DNA of 5,024 nucleotides from Alphaproteobacteria bacterium (GTDB lineage: Bacteria; Pseudomonadota; Alphaproteobacteria; Caulobacterales; Parvularculaceae), in NCBI GenBank assembly GCA_030428745.1, contig JAUIEG010000241.1:1-5024 (forward strand). Direction: 5' to 3'. Each line of letters starts with the position of its first letter. The first letter of the stretch is position 1. The notes under the pieces were generated by a model. That model made no database searches. It was given only the letters and a program-made list of their open reading frames with translations, and had not been told where the DNA came from. The position numbers and the translations under genes were made by a program. Shown one piece after another: positions 4,291 through 5,024 of the stretch.

Positions 4291-5024
4291 ATGACAAAAA
4301 ATATCGTTTTTGCGACCTGCCTTGCGCAGCCGGCCTTGCAGGAAAGCGATGCGGTGGCGGCGCGCGCGCTTGAGGGGCGGGGAGCGGCCGTGTGCGGTGC
4401 GCCATGGAATGGCGATCAGGCGGCGTTTGAGGCGGCGGACGGGATCGTTATTCGTTCAACCTGGGATTATCAGAAAACGCCGGAGGCTTTTGCGGAATGG
4501 CTTCAGGCCCTCGACAATGGCCGCCCTGTTTTCAACCCGCCCGCGATGATGCGCGCCAATATGTCAAAGCGCTATCTGCTCGATCTCGCGGAGAAAGGCG
4601 CGCCCCTGCCGCCGACGCGCTGGGTTGAGCCGGTGGCTGCGGCCATCGCCGCGGCCATGGACGAGATGGGGCTCATCGAGGCGGTGGTGAAGCCGGAATT
4701 CGGCGCGACCGCCAGCGGGCTGTCGCTTGTCCGCCGCGACGATGAGGCGGCCCTTGCCGCGGCCGCGGCGAAAATGGCGATGCCCGGCCTTGTGCAGGCG
4801 CTGGTCCCTGAAATCGGGGCGCTTGGCGAGACCTCCTTCATGTTCATTGGCGGAGATTTCAGCCATGCGGTGACAAAACGCCCGAAATCAGGGGAAATCC
4901 GCTGTCAGGCGGAACATGGCGGGACATCGTCGCCCATCGATCCGCCGGACTGGTCTGTCGCTGAGGCCGCCCGAATGTTGAGTTTCATTCCCGGATCGCC
5001 GCTCTACGCCCGCGTGGATGCGGT
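4291..5024 (+). CDS. ATP-grasp domain protein, DcsG/RimK-like (3' end beyond the window)
   Basis: The frame is open from the ATG at 4291 to the window edge, giving 244 residues of an incomplete protein. ATP-grasp enzymes use ATP to activate a carboxylate as acyl phosphate and join it to an amine or thiol. The visible part matches the family of the cycloserine-pathway protein DcsG and uncharacterised relatives. It has an N-terminal domain with IVIRSTWDY (52-60) and a FNPPAMMRANMSKRYLLDLAEKG segment (81-103). The central lobe follows, with the ATP-binding lysine probably in VVKPEFGATASG (132-143) and the glutamate of LVPEIGALGE (171-180) near the adenine site. Last comes KRPKSGEIRCQAEHGGTSS (196-214). 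The metal-binding residues of the C-terminal part lie mostly outside the window; RVDA (241-244) begins that region. Position 4291 is preceded by no clear Shine-Dalgarno, but the sequence starts like its relatives. The substrate is unknown; a cycloserine role is not implied. Confidence 0.88.
   Translation, partial: MTKNIVFATCLAQPALQESDAVAARALEGRGAAVCGAPWNGDQAAFEAADGIVIRSTWDYQKTPEAFAEWLQALDNGRPVFNPPAMMRANMSKRYLLDLAEKGAPLPPTRWVEPVAAAIAAAMDEMGLIEAVVKPEFGATASGLSLVRRDDEAALAAAAAKMAMPGLVQALVPEIGALGETSFMFIGGDFSHAVTKRPKSGEIRCQAEHGGTSSPIDPPDWSVAEAARMLSFIPGSPLYARVDA

Noticed and set aside
4564..4866. Minus-strand open frames inside the ATP-grasp gene
   Set aside because: Shadows of the plus-strand ATP-grasp coding sequence, which has clear family motifs; they have no start signal or domain.

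Overview
The window looks like chromosomal DNA of a GC-rich alphaproteobacterium; the lineage is an inference. Support comes from the protein families (a short YidD, a long soluble slipin, a DUF6265-type secreted protein, a DcsG-like ATP-grasp enzyme), the GC-rich codon usage and tRNA genes that do not encode CCA. The exact lineage cannot be read from 5 kb.

Layout, left to right. yidD (131-481, +) meets a convergent minus-strand gene for a secreted three-module protein (545-1468); a strong hairpin separates them. Upstream of that gene lie a CRP/FNR-type palindrome and the terminator of the next minus-strand gene, a slipin/SPFH protein (1673-2818). About 600 bases follow without a convincing gene (2819-3413). 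They hold a perfect palindrome in the slipin leader, recurrent ACGCAT hexamers and a terminator-like hairpin. Two tRNA genes sit in tandem on the minus strand (3414-3486 and 3491-3562), with a plausible sigma70 promoter at 3654-3681. Next comes a minus-strand exported DUF6265-type protein (3701-4210). Divergent from it is an ATP-grasp enzyme (4291 to the window end, +) that is cut by the edge.

The genes do not form one obvious pathway: each protein gene seems to be its own transcription unit, with its own terminator or promoter. Two or three encode envelope-related functions (YidD at the membrane, two exported proteins, possibly the slipin). The most unusual part is the tRNA pair. Both fold as full cloverleaves with canonical T-loops, but one is Gln(TTG)-like with C instead of the near-universal U33 and an A-U-rich acceptor stem. 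The other reads as Arg(GCG), a rare bacterial anticodon, and has two A/C mismatches at the end of its acceptor stem. They may be a mobile-element-derived, specialised or decaying pair. No complete new multi-gene system is evident.
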